Origin: Oxytricha trifallax
Taxonomy: Eukaryota > Ciliophora > Spirotrichea > Sporadotrichida > Oxytrichidae
Reading direction: 5' to 3'
DNA: 64,000 bases
NCBI GenBank assembly: GCA_000711775.1
Contig: ARYC01000058.1
Span: forward strand, 124,001-188,000
Numbering within the stretch: position 1 is the stretch's first letter; every line of letters starts with the position of its first letter. The position numbers were made by a program, and so were the translations under genes. The notes under the pieces were generated by a model, which was given only the letters and a program-made list of their open reading frames with translations, searched no databases and was not told the origin of the DNA. This document shows, piece by piece, positions 23,925-37,000 of this stretch.

Positions 23925-26900
23925 AGATGAACTACTGAGCTTAGATATTTTTGAAAAGAATGTTAAAGAGTTTGGACTAACTTATATAGATAATTTTTTC
24001 ACAGAGACCAAACAATAATTTGTAAAAATCTTTAAATTACTGGAAAAATTGAGTAAGGATATTGAACTTACAAAATTATTCGTATAATGGTCTGAAATAA
24101 TGGACACAGCGAATGTAACCTAAGCCAAAATAAATAATAGATTGATGGAGCTAAGGCATGTGATTCTCTAATATTTCTCAAGCAAACTATTAAATGAAAA
24201 ATAGTATATAAGTTTTATCTGATTAAGTTTAATGAGCAAACATTTATAAGAAAGTACTTTTAATCTTATCCATCATGTTTTGAGACAATTAGAATCATAA
24301 AACCCAAGAGAAAAGAAAAGGAATTTAATTTTCATTATATGAGATATAACAATAATTTGATAAATAAAATTTTAATTAAATTTATCAAATTATTTAAGAG
24401 TAGAATTTTTATATTAAACAGTTTCAAGTTTGAGGTATTGTTCTTGTTAAGACTAGATAAAAATAATTTAATCAAAATTTGTAAATTATCTAAAATTTAC
24501 AAAAAACATTAAGAAAATATATTTTTATCCAATAAGGCCCATGATAATCTTTTTGTGATGTCAAAAGCACATAATAATATAGTATAGTATTTGTTCTATA
24601 TTATATAATAAAAGTACTATAAACCTTATTTAATTTTATGATTCATTTAATTAAATTTACAATTAATTATTAAGGAATTTATGAATTTATTCTTTAAAAT
24701 CGCAAATTTTTTTATATAATAAAACATACTATTAATTGAAACTTTTTGTTATTTCATAAGTTGATGTATGATAAATACTTAATAATATAGCATTTAGATT
24801 TTAAATTTAATTTTTAGAAACATTAGAGACCTATTTTAAAGAGTTGTAATAAATAAACTTAATGTTCTAGTGATTTTTAGATTATTAAAATTTTAAGGAA
24901 AAATTTATCCACCTAAGCTATGAACCATTACCCAAAGTTTTAGAAATTAATTTACTTAAATCTAGAATTTTTGGAGTTTTTTATTTTTATAAATTATTAT
25001 AAATCTATCCCCATAAACTCTCTCAACTCTATATCAACAATTATGATTAATTCAAATTTGAACGAATTCAATAAATTTATGATCTGAACAATCAACATCA
25101 GAATTGCAATTCTTAGAGTCTCAATAAAAACTTGTCAAAGCTAACTTTTAAAAAATAATTACATTTTATAGAATAATTTAGTTGGTTATTAAAAATACAA
25201 AAATAATTTAACAAAAAACACTATTTAAATAAATCATACTAAAATTGTTTTAGTTAATTATGTTGGATTGATATTATTTTCCAATGTGACCATAGATTAT
25301 TAAATCTTCTACGAAATCACAACACATAAATTCCAAATATTTTCTTAAAGCAATAACAACTTATTAGTAGGAATTAATCAAATGTTTAGTTCTCGAGAAA
25401 TTCTTAGCAATCCATTAATTTTTAGGAATTATTTACCAAATCTATTCAATTGTCACTCAAACTTCCTTCTTTTGGAAGTGTCTCCTCGCTAAAATTATTT
25501 TTATTAATAAAAACAATCTATATGTTGAATCAATAGAGCAAAAACTACTCATAAATAACCAAATATATATATATATATTATTTTTAGAGACACTTTTAAT
25601 TACAGTTAAAATATCTAAAGGGCAATCAGTTTGCAAGGCAATTAATAATAATTTATGAATTAAATAAGCAAAAAAATCTAATAGTTTCATAATCAACTCT
25701 TGACCATCTAAATTAAGATTATTGGAGTATTTGTATTTCTTAACTAAGTAGAATATTATAGATTAAAAAAATGCTAATTAATCATGAATAATATTTCATG
25801 CCTCTTTTTTAAAATTTTAATTATAAATAAGTTTAAATAATTTATTTTTTATAATTAAAAGCAAATATTCTTTAATTTAAATGATAGTATTTACATGTTA
25901 GAATTCTATAAATTGAATATATATAAATTGAAGTTAATCAATGTAATAATCAAGTTTTCTCAAAATTAAAAATTTATATTATGTGATAATAAAATTATTA
26001 AGCTAAGCAAATAAGATGATGTCAAGTCGGCTAACCCCTTTTTATAAAATTCTATGATTCCTTAGAAAATATAGTAAGATAAAGTAATGGTACCAACTAA
26101 ACATAGATTAGTATCAAACAAACTTCCCCATATGTTTCCTGATTAATTCAGTAAATTATACTAAGAAATTGTACCCCAACATAAAGGTTTGAAGGATTTT
26201 AAGAATTAGGAAAATTTGAAGTCATTTTCTTCGATTCTTTAATCATGTGAGGAGACTAAGAGTGATTATCATATTGTTTAACAGTTTGGTACATGTATCA
26301 AAAGAGCTCTTTGGGTTATTGAGAATGATGATGTTTATAAAGCAATTAAGTGTCAAGATACATGCTCTCCTATTTTCTTTACAAAGAAGCCAAATTTTTT
26401 TTAATATATAATTTGCATATATCAGGTAAAGATCTCGCCCCTTAAATTGTTTTTTCATTACTTTTAAAGCTGAGCAATATTTAAAATTATAATCATTTGT
26501 TTTATGAAAGAGTTTTATTATCATGACCAAATTAAATCAAATTATGTTTAAATCATTAGATAAATAAAAAATCATATTTTGCTATAAATTTTATCTAAAT
26601 ATCATAAATTAAGAGTTTAATATAAATATGAATACTAATATGATACAAAAATAACTTTTACCATTTATAAATAAATCATCTTAAAAATAAAAACTTAACA
26701 AATGAGTTCTTTTTAAAAGTTTTTTTAATTTTACTAAAATGTTATTTATAGAATTTGGGAGGGAATAATGTGCCATATATTTATTTAGTTTAATCAAGAT
26801 ATCTAATTTGGATTTGGAGTATTATAAAATATTAAAATGAAATTACTAATATAATTATTCTAAGAATATTAAAAAATAAAAAGCATTAAAGTATTAGACT

Positions 26901-27347
26901 TAAAAATTTTATTAACTTTTAAAAAACATAAATATTTATTATACAGAGCTTGAAAGAAATCAATTAAATAAAAGTATTAAGTCTCAAGGATGTTCAAGTG
27001 AAGTTTACCCATTCTGACTTTGTTGAAATAGATGGTAAAGGTTTCTAAATTATTTTATTATATAGAATAAATTCTAGCATCTAAGTATTGAAATTAGTAA
27101 ATTAATCGAAAAATTATACTAAAAACTTTTAGAGACAAAAAAAGATAACTCAACAAATTTTTACATTACTAATTATGCGTTTAGAGTTTAATTTAATGAT
27201 AAAATGTATGAAATGTTTAAAATTATAAATATTCTCACTCGCAAAGGTAAAATCCTAAAAAGATTCGAAGTTATCCAAGAGCCCACTATTTTACTAAAAG
27301 TTGACCCTCAAGTTAAATGGATGGTCAAATCTGCCAATATTTATCAA
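23925..27347 (+). CDS. BAR-like/PH-like protein copy 1
   Basis: Exon blocks in order: 23925-24160 helical block (DELLSLDIFEKNVKEFG, DIELTKLFVQWSEIMDTA, INNRLMELRHVI), about 24230-24330, 25020-25145 (Gln/Asn-rich), 26014-26403 with WVIENDDVYKAI, 26960-27055, and 27125-27347 (FLETKKDNS, MYEMFKIIN, KRFEVIQ, KWMVKSANI). The first block has the length and heptad-like character of a BAR-type helix bundle and the last two look like the strands plus terminal helix of a PH-like fold; both assignments are inference. Blocks are separated by AT-rich gaps without clear GT-AG, likely IESs. It follows WWE-PARP copy 1 on the same strand and is the start of a repeated gene pair. Expected site of action: membrane surface. 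Confidence 0.5.
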
Positions 27348-27717
27348 TAATTTAAATAAATCTATATAATAATAATTTTAAATTCATTTTAGATTTTATG
27401 TTTAATTATTATTTTTTTCTTAATGTTTAAATATTAAAATCTCAAAACTAAATAAGCTTTTTATTGAATATATTATCTATTTGTTGTTTTTTTTTTCGAA
27501 ATAATTACAAAAAAAATTCTTATTATTTTTAATTAAATAAATAATTACAATAAAAAATACTTTAAAATTTTCGGGAAAATATTTTTTTTCCACAAATAAT
27601 ATTGTTTTATAATTTCTTATAATCATTAATTCATTAATTACTTAATTTTAGAATTTAATTTTTATTTTAACTAGTGATTTTTTTAGAGAAAATAACTACG
27701 TTGTTAATTTTAATGAT

Positions 27718-27894
27718 TGACAGCGGTCTAAAGTATAGTTTTGAAAATGTTTATACAGTAAATATTTCTTGTGCTTACTATTAGATGCTAGCAGAGAAAA
27801 GAAACATTACATCGCACTTTACTCACAGTATAATAAAAAAACTAAATATTTATAATTGATTATATAAAATATTATTTATTCGGATAACTGAACA

Positions 27895-27932
<38 letters not shown>

Positions 27933-29411
27933 TAGGTCACATATTCTATAACTTTTAACCACAATAACCCAGCTTAACAAGGAATTATACATGGCCCTAA
28001 TCCATTCACAGAGAGTTACAGTATTAATTAATAAAATATACTTACATACTTACATTATTAAAAATTTACATAAATAAAAAATTATTTGACCTATAAATGT
28101 TTTTCATAAAAATATTAACTTCACATTTTATTTTTTTAAGTATATAAAATTCACAGTATTGAGATGGTAAAGAAATCAGATAGACCAAATTACTTTGATT
28201 ATATAACTACTTTTGATCGTCAATCAGTCTCAAACAAATAATAATTGTCAATTTCTCAACAACAAAGTAAAACTACTCTCATTTATACATTAAATAAGGA
28301 AGATGCAGAGTATAAATACTTATCAAAATTGTTCTATGATAGTTTCTTGAAGGGAAGAGTTGATGTTTTATAGCAATAAATTCAATATTGTAGGAATACA
28401 TTTGATTTAAGAAAAATATTAGTAAATTAATAATTAATAATTAAAATTCATGGTTGTTACCTTTCTCGAAACCCTGACAATTTTAAACTTGTTCGATAGA
28501 GAATTCAAAATTAGATGGACTTTACTAATGGCGGTACCTCTCTATCACATTTCTTGAGCGAGATAACTCAATTTTAATTTGGAATGATTTGTTTAGTTGA
28601 ATTTAAAGCCCAAATTAAAATTGAGTTATCTCGCTCAAGAAATGTGATAGAGAGGTACCGCCATTAGTAAAGTCCATCTAATTTTGAATTCTCATCGAAC
28701 AAGTTTAAAATTGTCAGGGTTTCGAGAAAGTTAACAGCCATGAATTTTAATTATTAATTATTAATTATTAATTTACTAATATTTTTCTTAAATCAAATGT
28801 ATTCCTACAATAATAGCCAAAAGCGAATGTTATCAAAATTGAAAAGATTATGAACAAATCATTGTATGAGAGGTTTGTTATCGAAATTAAGTTTATGAGT
28901 GAGAAGTATCCTCAAAAAGATTTCGAAGATATAATCATTAAATTATATTTGTATTTATAATGCAGCATCTATTTCATGGATCTTATTAAACAGACCCTTA
29001 ACAAATCTATGATAGCAGCATTGGATTTGATTTCAGACTATCAAAGGACAAAGGTTTATACGGAAGAGGAGCATACTTTGCTAAAAACTCAGGATACTCA
29101 GACTCCTATAGATACAGAATTCCTTATTCTTCTCAATATTAAATATTTGTTGCACTTGTTATAACTGGAGATAGGGTCACCTTAAATAAAACTGAGAATA
29201 TTACTATTTATTTTTTTATTTTGATGAGCCTGATCTAAAAGCCCCACCCTATAAACCTGGAAGTAAAACTTAGAGATTTGACTCTGTTCATAATGGATTG
29301 CAAGACCATTATATAGTTTATGATCACTATAGAGCTTACCCAGGCTATTTATTAAATTTATTATCATTTTTTAAAAGTTGTCTTCAATAATTTTAAAGTT
29401 ATACACAATGA
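27718..29411 (+). CDS. WWE-PARP copy 2
   Basis: N-terminal WWE-like blocks (27720-27830, YSFENVYTVNISCAYYQMLAE; 27936-28025, YSITFNHNNP) are joined through an ACAGTATT-flanked insert to the leader EMVKKSDRPNYFDYITTFD (28162 on). The leader is interrupted by a palindromic MITE (28388-28812), then continues (KIEKIMNKSLYERFVIEIKFMSEKYPQ), crosses a TATAAT-pointer IES (28936-28961), and enters the catalytic part: HLFHGS, GLYGRGAYFAKNSGYSDSY, a TGAG-pointer IES (29197-29228), then RFDSVHNG and DHYIVYDHYRAYPGYLL, ending at TGA 29409-29411. His-Tyr-His occupies the His-Tyr-Glu positions, suggesting mono-ADP-ribosylation or a non-catalytic reader role. The ATG at the catalytic block is not a start, since the IES excision reads through it. 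Confidence 0.75.
28026..28160 (+). other. IES with ACAGTATT pointer joining WWE to PARP leader
   Basis: ACAGTATT stands at 28018-28025 and 28153-28160. Removal of the 135 bp with one copy gives ...ESYSI-EMVKK in frame, linking the WWE-like block to the PARP leader. The segment is AT-rich and has no GT-AG borders. Confidence 0.7.
28388..28812. mobile_element. Palindromic MITE in the leader exon of WWE-PARP copy 2
   Basis: Two ~195-bp inverted arms start TTGTAGGAATACATTTGATTT and end with its inverse; the centre is near 28590. CAATA flanks it at 28383-28387 and again at 28808-28812. Copies 3 and 4 lack it, giving an empty-site comparison. Excision with one CAATA leaves the exon in frame. A second member lies at 56556-56993. 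Confidence 0.8.
28936..28961 (+). other. IES with TATAAT pointer, PARP copy 2
   Basis: TATAAT at 28930-28935 and 28956-28961 brackets 26 bp. Removing it joins KDFEDI directly to MQHLFHG in frame. The same insert is present in copies 3 and 4. Confidence 0.75.
29197..29228 (+). other. IES with TGAG pointer, PARP copy 2
   Basis: TGAG at 29193-29196 and 29225-29228 brackets 32 bp of A/T. Excision gives LNKTE-PDLKAPP in frame. The same pointer is used in copies 3 (41788/41818) and 4 (51433/51466). Confidence 0.8.
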
Positions 29412-30584
29412 GTCATAATAATTTTCGAATAGCAATATCTCATCACATATGAGACTATCTGATATGATTTGATATTATTTAAATTTTGAAATCAATTTAG
29501 TAATAGTAGTTTGTTAAATTAAATTTATGAATTAGAGAAAGTTATTTGATATAACTTCACAATATATCATTTTTATTTACGCTGAAATAATTAACAATAA
29601 TATTTAATTTAAATGTTGGAGATGAACAATTTAAATTAATTATTTAAGAAATCTTTTAAAAAAATTATTGTTTATATCCATTTTTAAAAAAATTATTATA
29701 GGAACTGTATTTAAAATTATAATTCTATAAATAGTTACTTTTATAAGATTTCTTATTTTAAACTATCAAATTATTATAAAAAGATAGAGACTAAATTAAA
29801 AAAAATATATTATAAAATCTTAAAATAATTATGATTAAAAAAGCAATAATAAATCTAATAAGAAGAAAATCTTAAAATTATTCTTTTTCATAGTGATTCA
29901 TGAATAAGAGTAATATTATCAATATCTCATTATAAAATTTCACTCTTTAAAATATTTGAGTTTGTATTTAAGAAATGGAATTTGAAAAGTTTGGGCACAA
30001 TAATTTATATAAATGGTACACGTATAATTCATAAGTAAAATTATAATAAATGCTCCTTTATTGTTATAAAATAGTTTTAAATAATATTGCAATGAAAAAA
30101 GTATTGAAATGAGTAAGGTCTTATTGATAATAACATGATCATGAGAATTGTTAACAAATTTTTTTCAAAATATTTAATCTTGAAATTTTAAAGATTTCCA
30201 TTAATTTTTTTATTTATTCACTATATGAATTAAGCCCACTAGACTATAAAAAAAAAGTTGTACTAAACTTTGTGGATATAATTGAAAAAATACAAAAATG
30301 CATATTGAGAAATCCTCATTCAGTCGTTATTGAAATTTGTACTTTTAAAAACAGTTTATGAAGCAATCTAATTTGGTGTACAGCAATTCTTAACTAAAAG
30401 TTAAAAAACAAAAGGGAAGTAATAGTTTCTAAAAATCCTAATTGCCATATATTATTATAATGCCCTTTATTAATTATTTGTATATGTAAGATTAATAAAA
30501 AATTTATTGATATTTATAAAGATCTTTATTTAATCTTGATATCTTTTTAATATCTCTTGCTTTTAGAAATTCACTCCTATGATT
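29412..30584. other. AT-rich spacer, duplicated downstream of PARP copies 2 and 3
   Basis: The stretch is similar to 42005-43142 over most of its length, showing both belong to the repeated unit. I see no gene in it. Confidence 0.5.
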
Positions 30585-31723
30585 AAAAACCCCAAAACCC
30601 CTAATGAGTTTTATATGTGGTTAGATTGATGAGGGTAATAATAGGAATAAGAGTTTCTTTTTTATTAGTTTAATTAAATTTTTAGATTCAACGTAATTTA
30701 TTATTTTCATGGTTAAGAATTTTAATCCTTTATATTTTTTCATCTCTTCACATATATAAATGTTCTTTTAAATACTTTTCTTGTCTGCTTTACTTAATTA
30801 ATTAAACTAGAAAGATTCTATTAAAACTACATCTTATACTTTAAAATGGATAAGTTTTAAAATGCTTTGGTTATCAATTTAGTTTTAATTGTTTAATACA
30901 TGGTAGCAATTAGGTTTTGAACAATTTTAGAACTTATTCATTAAAATCTCTTTAGTTTAAAGTTAGATCCTAATTAAGTTTTGGAACTATTTAATAAGTA
31001 CCTTTTTTAAACTTAAAAGATTTAATATCAGTACTAACTTAATTATATTTAATCGGTTAAATGGAAATCTATCTCTTAGATATGTCACACCTTCAGCAAA
31101 CTTTTTCCAGTTATCTTTACAGGGTTGAACTCCTGTAAGATGCCCATATTTAATAGGTATCTAAAATTTTATAGAAATTATAAAATTAAATTTAAGATTA
31201 ATATTCATATCTAATACTTTTTGAAATAAATACTTGATTGTGGCTTTAATCACCTTAAAATCACCCATTTCAAACACATTTTTTATTTAAATTTAACTTA
31301 TGTTTAAAAAAATTCTTTGTTTTTGGATGAAAATATATTAATAAATAACGCAAGTTTAAATAATTGAAGATATTGAATTTGAAAATAGTTTATGTTAAAA
31401 ATTTCAAAAATTTAGTGCATAAATGCAAGATTTTGAAATGATGCAATTATTAAATTAAAACAAAAACAATGGAGAAATGAAGTGTGAAAAAAATACAATC
31501 AAAAAATATTAATTAAATTTATCTTTTTGAATTAAAACACGATAATAGATTTAAAAATATTGGAATGTATAAGTTGAGTAAAAATCTTGATAAAATAAAA
31601 CTTTAATATTTTCATAACATGGGCGAAAGTAATGCTTCCTATAATAAATATACCCTAATCCCTTATATTACCCTCATCAATCAAAAGACAAACAAAAATC
31701 AATTAAGGGGTCTTGGAGCTTTA
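30585..31723. mobile_element. TBE-derived non-autonomous element A
   Basis: It opens AAAAACCCCAAAACCCC and ends with a worn inverse (AGGGGTCTTGGAGCTTT), about 1.14 kb, without ORFs. Its interior (31080-31150) resembles the TBE2 region 17735-17805 (TTACAGCTTCTGCC... CCTCCTATAAGATGCCC), so it is a deletion derivative of a TBE. The right flank runs straight into PARP coding remnant (YRYKIPDQY). Confidence 0.75.
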
Positions 31724-32115
31724 AATGCTTATCGGTATAAGATTCCTGATCAATACTAATAAAACCTAAAAATATTATTAGTTTTTGTATTTTTTAATTA
31801 ATGAAATACTTGGAATATCTTTGGTTTTGCATAAGTTAAAATTATTTAAAATAAATTTAATTTGATATCAATGATATAATTAAAAAAGATTTTGAAGATT
31901 GTAATGCAAATTTTATGTAGACTTGAACTTACTTGCTGGAGAATTTATTAACAAGAATAAGCTTTATCTTAATTTTATTTTTTTAAAAACATATATCTAG
32001 ACTCCTCCTTTGAATCTGGTAGCAAGCAATAGATATACGATTCGGTAAATAATGGATCGGAGGCCACTTTTTATTTAATGATCATTTTAGAGTTTTCTCT
32101 AGATATAGATAAAGT
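31724..32115 (+). pseudogene. 3' fragment of a WWE-PARP gene
   Basis: Right after element A the sequence reads AYRYKIPDQY, as in PARP copy 1 (near 21950), and 32010-32100 is a worn match of the final catalytic block (GSKQ, YDSVNNG, DHF). The upstream HGT part is missing, so this is a dead fragment. A matching fragment follows element C at 44336. Confidence 0.6.
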
Positions 32116-32309
32116 GAAAAATAATAATCATTATTTTGCATTGCTTTAATTTAATATGGCTTATTATTTAATGATGTATATTCTATAGAGATTTTATATT
32201 GAAAATAATTGTTGCAATTCTTAATTAATTATAGTACTATAAAACAAAAGAGAATAAATGAAAATAAAGCTAATGAGATACAAAATAAAAATCTATTTTT
32301 AAACAGAAT

Positions 32310-32500
32310 GACTTTGTAGGTCCTGGAAGGTAATCCAAATGGTTTCTCGAATTTCTCACTCTCTCGGACGGCCTTTGTTTCAAAAACTTGAAATGTCACA
32401 CTTTAATGTTTGAGACACCATCATCCAATTGAGTAAGGATAGAATTTATTGAGGACCAGAAAAGCAGACTCAGTCAAGACATACAGTACGAGAAGCACTT
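32310..32500. repeat. Conserved non-coding block, copy in unit 2
   Basis: This block (including CACACTTTAATGTTTGAGACACC) is clearly similar to 44950-45160. It is less AT-rich than its surroundings, and the other copy has a tRNA-like arrangement of A- and B-box-like words. I cannot show it is an RNA gene. Confidence 0.35.
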
Positions 32501-33320
32501 AATAAAGAATTGAGATATAAAAAATACCTAATCTTGAATATTTGACTTAACATTGTCAATGGTTTTTAAGGATTCAACAAGTAAGACTCCAATTTCTCGA
32601 AATAATTAATAAATTAAAACTTGATTAATAGAGTAAATAACCTCATGTTTACTCTACTCTGCTCTATCTTACTTTTTTTAATTATTATTTTCTAATAATT
32701 CAAAAAATAAAATTATTATGATTTTGGCTTTATTATTAATTTTTATAAAATTAATTTAAATAACATTGTAAATATTATTAGATCTCAAAAGATCATTATA
32801 AATATGGATGAAACAAATAGCTTATTTAGCTATTTTTTATGAAATTAAATAATAGAGAGAGAGAACACTTTTGCTTGTACTTTTGCTTTTACATTTGATA
32901 CCTATTTTTGTTTAGGTATCGTCAACCAAAAAAGGTGGGAGAGAATGTTTATACTTTTATTACAATTTTTATTTATTATTTTTATTTAATTTTCTAAAAA
33001 TATATATGATACTTAGAAAAGATTATGATTTGGATAAACTCGTATTATATTAATATATTTGAGTAGTATAAATTTGTAAATCAATTCTGATAAATAAATA
33101 ATTATTTGTAAATCAAATTTCAATTTTGAATAAAATGTTCTCATAAATGAAGTCAATTGAAACTTAGCAATTTAATGTATTTTATAATTTCTAAATTTTA
33201 ATATTGATCATAAAATTTTTAAATTAAAAAAGTTGTTTTAATCAAATAAAGAAACGTAATAAACCTATAATTAATTAGATTAAATTAGAAATAGGATTTA
33301 AAACTACAATGAATAACCAA

Positions 33321-33666
33321 AACTTCTCCGAATATACAACGACTTTCGATCATCTATCATGTAAAGTAGTAAATTTAGCTCATAAAGAATTATTTAATTA
33401 TACTAAGTACACATTTGACAGTAATGTGAGCTAAAAATTACAAATAGTCTGTTACTTATATTTTCTTTAATGGTTTAAATCAGCGTACCCATAAATCACA
33501 ACTTTTCCAGAAAATTAAGAATATTATATTTTAGATAAAAAACCTTAAAATTTTAGTCAAGATGTCTTGCTTCGCACGAATAGAATCTTTTTAGAAAATA
33601 ATAAATAAATAAAAAGTATATTTATTCACTCATACCTTATAAAAACAAATAATTGAAAATTTCTCT
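33321..33666 (+). CDS. Small ORF with PARP-leader motif
   Basis: With TAA/TAG as Gln an ORF of about 115 codons runs from ATG 33321 (MNNQNFSEYTTTFDHL) to a TGA near 33666. Its opening matches the YFDYITTFD leader of the WWE-PARP copies, but no catalytic domain follows. It is probably a diverged leader remnant of a partial PARP duplicate in unit 2. Confidence 0.4.
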
Positions 33667-34071
33667 TTATTTTTCAATTTTTTGAATTAATAATAATGAT
33701 TTAATTTATATATGTGTAATTCATAACAGTTTCAATATTTTAAGTTTATTTTTATTCCTATTCTTTTGTATTTTATCAATAATGATTTATATTTTTTCTC
33801 ATTAATGATTAAATTATAATTTAATTGTGAGAAGATTTTTTCTTTTCCCTTTTAAATTCTATCAATACAGCCCTATTATAATTTTAATAGCTTTGGCTTA
33901 AAATTATAAAATTGGCAGAATTTAATTTATTTCAAATTAGAAGGCTTGCTAATTTTACTTTTACTATTAGGCTTAAGTCTCAGTTTCTTTTTTCCATACA
34001 GGATTTAAAAAAAACAAAATTTTTGGGTGCAAAATTTTCTCACTCTATATTTTCTATAAATTAATTAACTG

Positions 34072-37000
34072 AGTACAAAGATGAACTGCTGAGCTTAGAT
34101 ATTTTTGAATATAATGTTTAAGAATTTGGGCAAAGTTATATAGATGATTTCTACATAGACACCAAGCAATAATTCGAATAAATCTTTAAATTACAGAATT
34201 AAATGAGCAAGGATATTGAACTTACAAAATTATTTGCGCAATGGTCTGACTTAATGGGTACAGCGAATTTAACTTTTGCAATAATAAATGATAGATTGAT
34301 GGAGCTATAGAATGTAATTCATTCTTATTTCTCATGCAAACTATTTAAGATATATAAGTCATATATATTTTATATTAATGAGTTTAATTAGAGAGGCTCT
34401 AGCTTAAGGAAATATGTCTTTACATATCAATCATGTTTCGACACACTTCGAATCATAAAACTCAAGAGAGAAGAAAAGGGCTAGTTTTTTAATAAATTTA
34501 GATTTAATACTATTTTTTTTTATAATTTAATAAAAATCTAAAGTGAAACAAATTTAATAATTAAAAGTTTTCAAGCTTGGGAACTTACCCCTAGAAAGTG
34601 CAAGTTATATCTTTTTTTCTCTAAATTTATATATAACCTAAAATTTATGTATCATTAAAATAGTTATTATAATGAGATAATAAATCTGTATGGTACCTAG
34701 TAATCTTTTTAAGAAATATAAAGCACGCATTTTAAAAGTATTTACTCTATAAATTTCATGTTTTATTAATCTAGATTTAGGATTCATTATCATGTAATAA
34801 TATATAGTAAATACTTTAAAATTGGTGCTCTAGACTTTTTATAAATATTATTAGAAGATTAAAGACCATTTAAATCATTATAATAATAAGCTACATTAAT
34901 GTTAAATGATTTTTTGGTTTTTTAGACATTATTAGAAATAAATTTATACGTGATGCTAACTGTCATTTCACCAAGTTTGAAATTAAATTGCATAATTTTA
35001 ATTATTCTTACTGTATTTATATTATAAAAAAATAATTATAATATCATGCCCTAAAACTCTCACATTTCTACCTAGTAAATGCAGATTAAAAATTCAAATT
35101 TGAACCAATTTAATAAGATCCTGATCTCAATAATTAAATTCAAAATTGCAATTCTTAAAGCCCAAATAAAAAGTGGCCAAAGCTTGTTATTTAATATATT
35201 TTCGAAATAATTTAATTTTTATTGGCGAGCTAAAAAGAATTTAACACTATTCTTAATAAATAAAACTAAATGTTTTATTGTTGATAATTATAATTGAAAT
35301 TGTATTCAGTGCACAGATTAATAAATCCTCAATAATCATCAAAAATCCTACCTATTGAATTATTACTTTATAAAGACGCAATATATTAAAAGCATCTGTA
35401 CGTTTAATTCAAATATTTACTTATTGATTAACTTAATAATATATTTCTCTTTGTGTAAATATAAATTAATAATAGAATAAACAAAGCAAATCGTGTTAAT
35501 TCATAATCAACTTTTGGCTATATGAAATTCTGCATTTTTTAGATAGTTAACTGCAAAGTATATTATTGGAAAACTAAATGAAGTTAGACTGTAATAATTA
35601 TTAAATCGTAACTCTTTAAAAAAAAAACTATATATCTAAAGTTTGACAATTTTTAGGGTTAAATTCAACTGAAATCAAGATTTTAATTTAAAATAAATAA
35701 AAAGCTAATTGAGCTTTTCTAGAAATTAACTCTTTTATTAATATTTATAATATTTAGGGAAAAAAAAGCTTAGTAAATAAGATGATATAAAGTTTACAAA
35801 CCCCTTTTTATCAACACCTTCAATTCTTTAGACTTAGTAGTCTAATAAAGAATAACCCTTAAAAAGTTAAGTAATTTCAAACTCTCTTCCCAACAAATTT
35901 GCTTAACAACTTAGTATTTTAGACTAAGAGATTGTCCATCATGATAAAAGTTAGGAAAATTTAAAGTAAATATCTTCGATTCTATAATCAAACGAAGAAA
36001 CAAAGAGTGAATATCAATTTGTTCAACAGTTTGGTCAATGTATCAAGAGAGTTATTTGGGTTATTGAAGATGACGATGTTTATAAAGAAATTTAGTAGCA
36101 AAATACCAGTTCTACTATTTTCTTCACAAAGAACCCAAATTGTTTTAATTTTTAATTAGGTTACAAGGCATAAGATTCTCCCCAAATGACTAACAAAAAT
36201 GCATTTATAGATTCTGGATAATATTTAGAAAATTATTTTTTATTTAAAGCTATAATTTTCAGCTTCGACTAAATTAAAATTATTTTTAAATTAAAAATAA
36301 ACATAAGAAAGTAATTTTTAAAAAATAAATAAATAAAATGAGAGTTTTAAATGTCTTATATTAAATTTTTTTTAATTTAAGTTATAACTTTTATTATTGA
36401 TTAGGTATTTTTCCACCAAAAAAAGTTCTTATTCAATAATTTAACATTTAAATTCATTATTAGTACAACACTAGTTTATGATTTTTAGAAAAAAATTAAA
36501 TTACATTATAAAAAATAAATTACATTTGTTGCTTACTTTATGCATTAACTGATTGTAATCTGGTTGTATCTTGAAATCTATTTTTTATATAACATTGCTC
36601 ATTGTCACAAATACATTAGGTGAGGGGGATTGCTATTTATTAATTAACTTTAATCAAGATATTTAGTATGGATTTGAAGTATTATAAAATTATAAACTTA
36701 TTTGAAATTATCGAATATGATTATTCTTAATGCATAGAAAAACTTTTTAAACTTAAAAAAATTAACAATTAACAATACAAAACTGTGAAGTAATCGATAA
36801 AACGAATGTATTGAATCTCAAAGATGTTTAAGTTAAGTTTACTCATAAAAACTTTGTTGAAATAAATGGTTAAGGTTTCTAAATTATTTAAATTTTATTA
36901 TATATTCAAGCATATCAGTTATGATAATAATAAACTAATTGAAAAGTAATATTAGCATTTCTTAGAGACAAAGAAAGATAACTCAATATGCTTTTCAATT

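Noticed and set aside
25457..25696. Minus-strand 79-codon ORF
   Set aside because: It lies opposite plus-strand Gln-rich blocks of BAR-like copy 1 and is low-complexity hydrophobic; a shadow.
26243..26530. Minus-strand 95-codon ORF
   Set aside because: It is the reverse of the WVIENDDVY exon of BAR-like copy 1, which is conserved in two paralogues on the plus strand.
27898..27926. TA dinucleotide run as a promoter or origin
   Set aside because: It lies inside a gap between WWE blocks of PARP copy 2 and is a simple repeat in an AT-rich genome; nothing supports a function.
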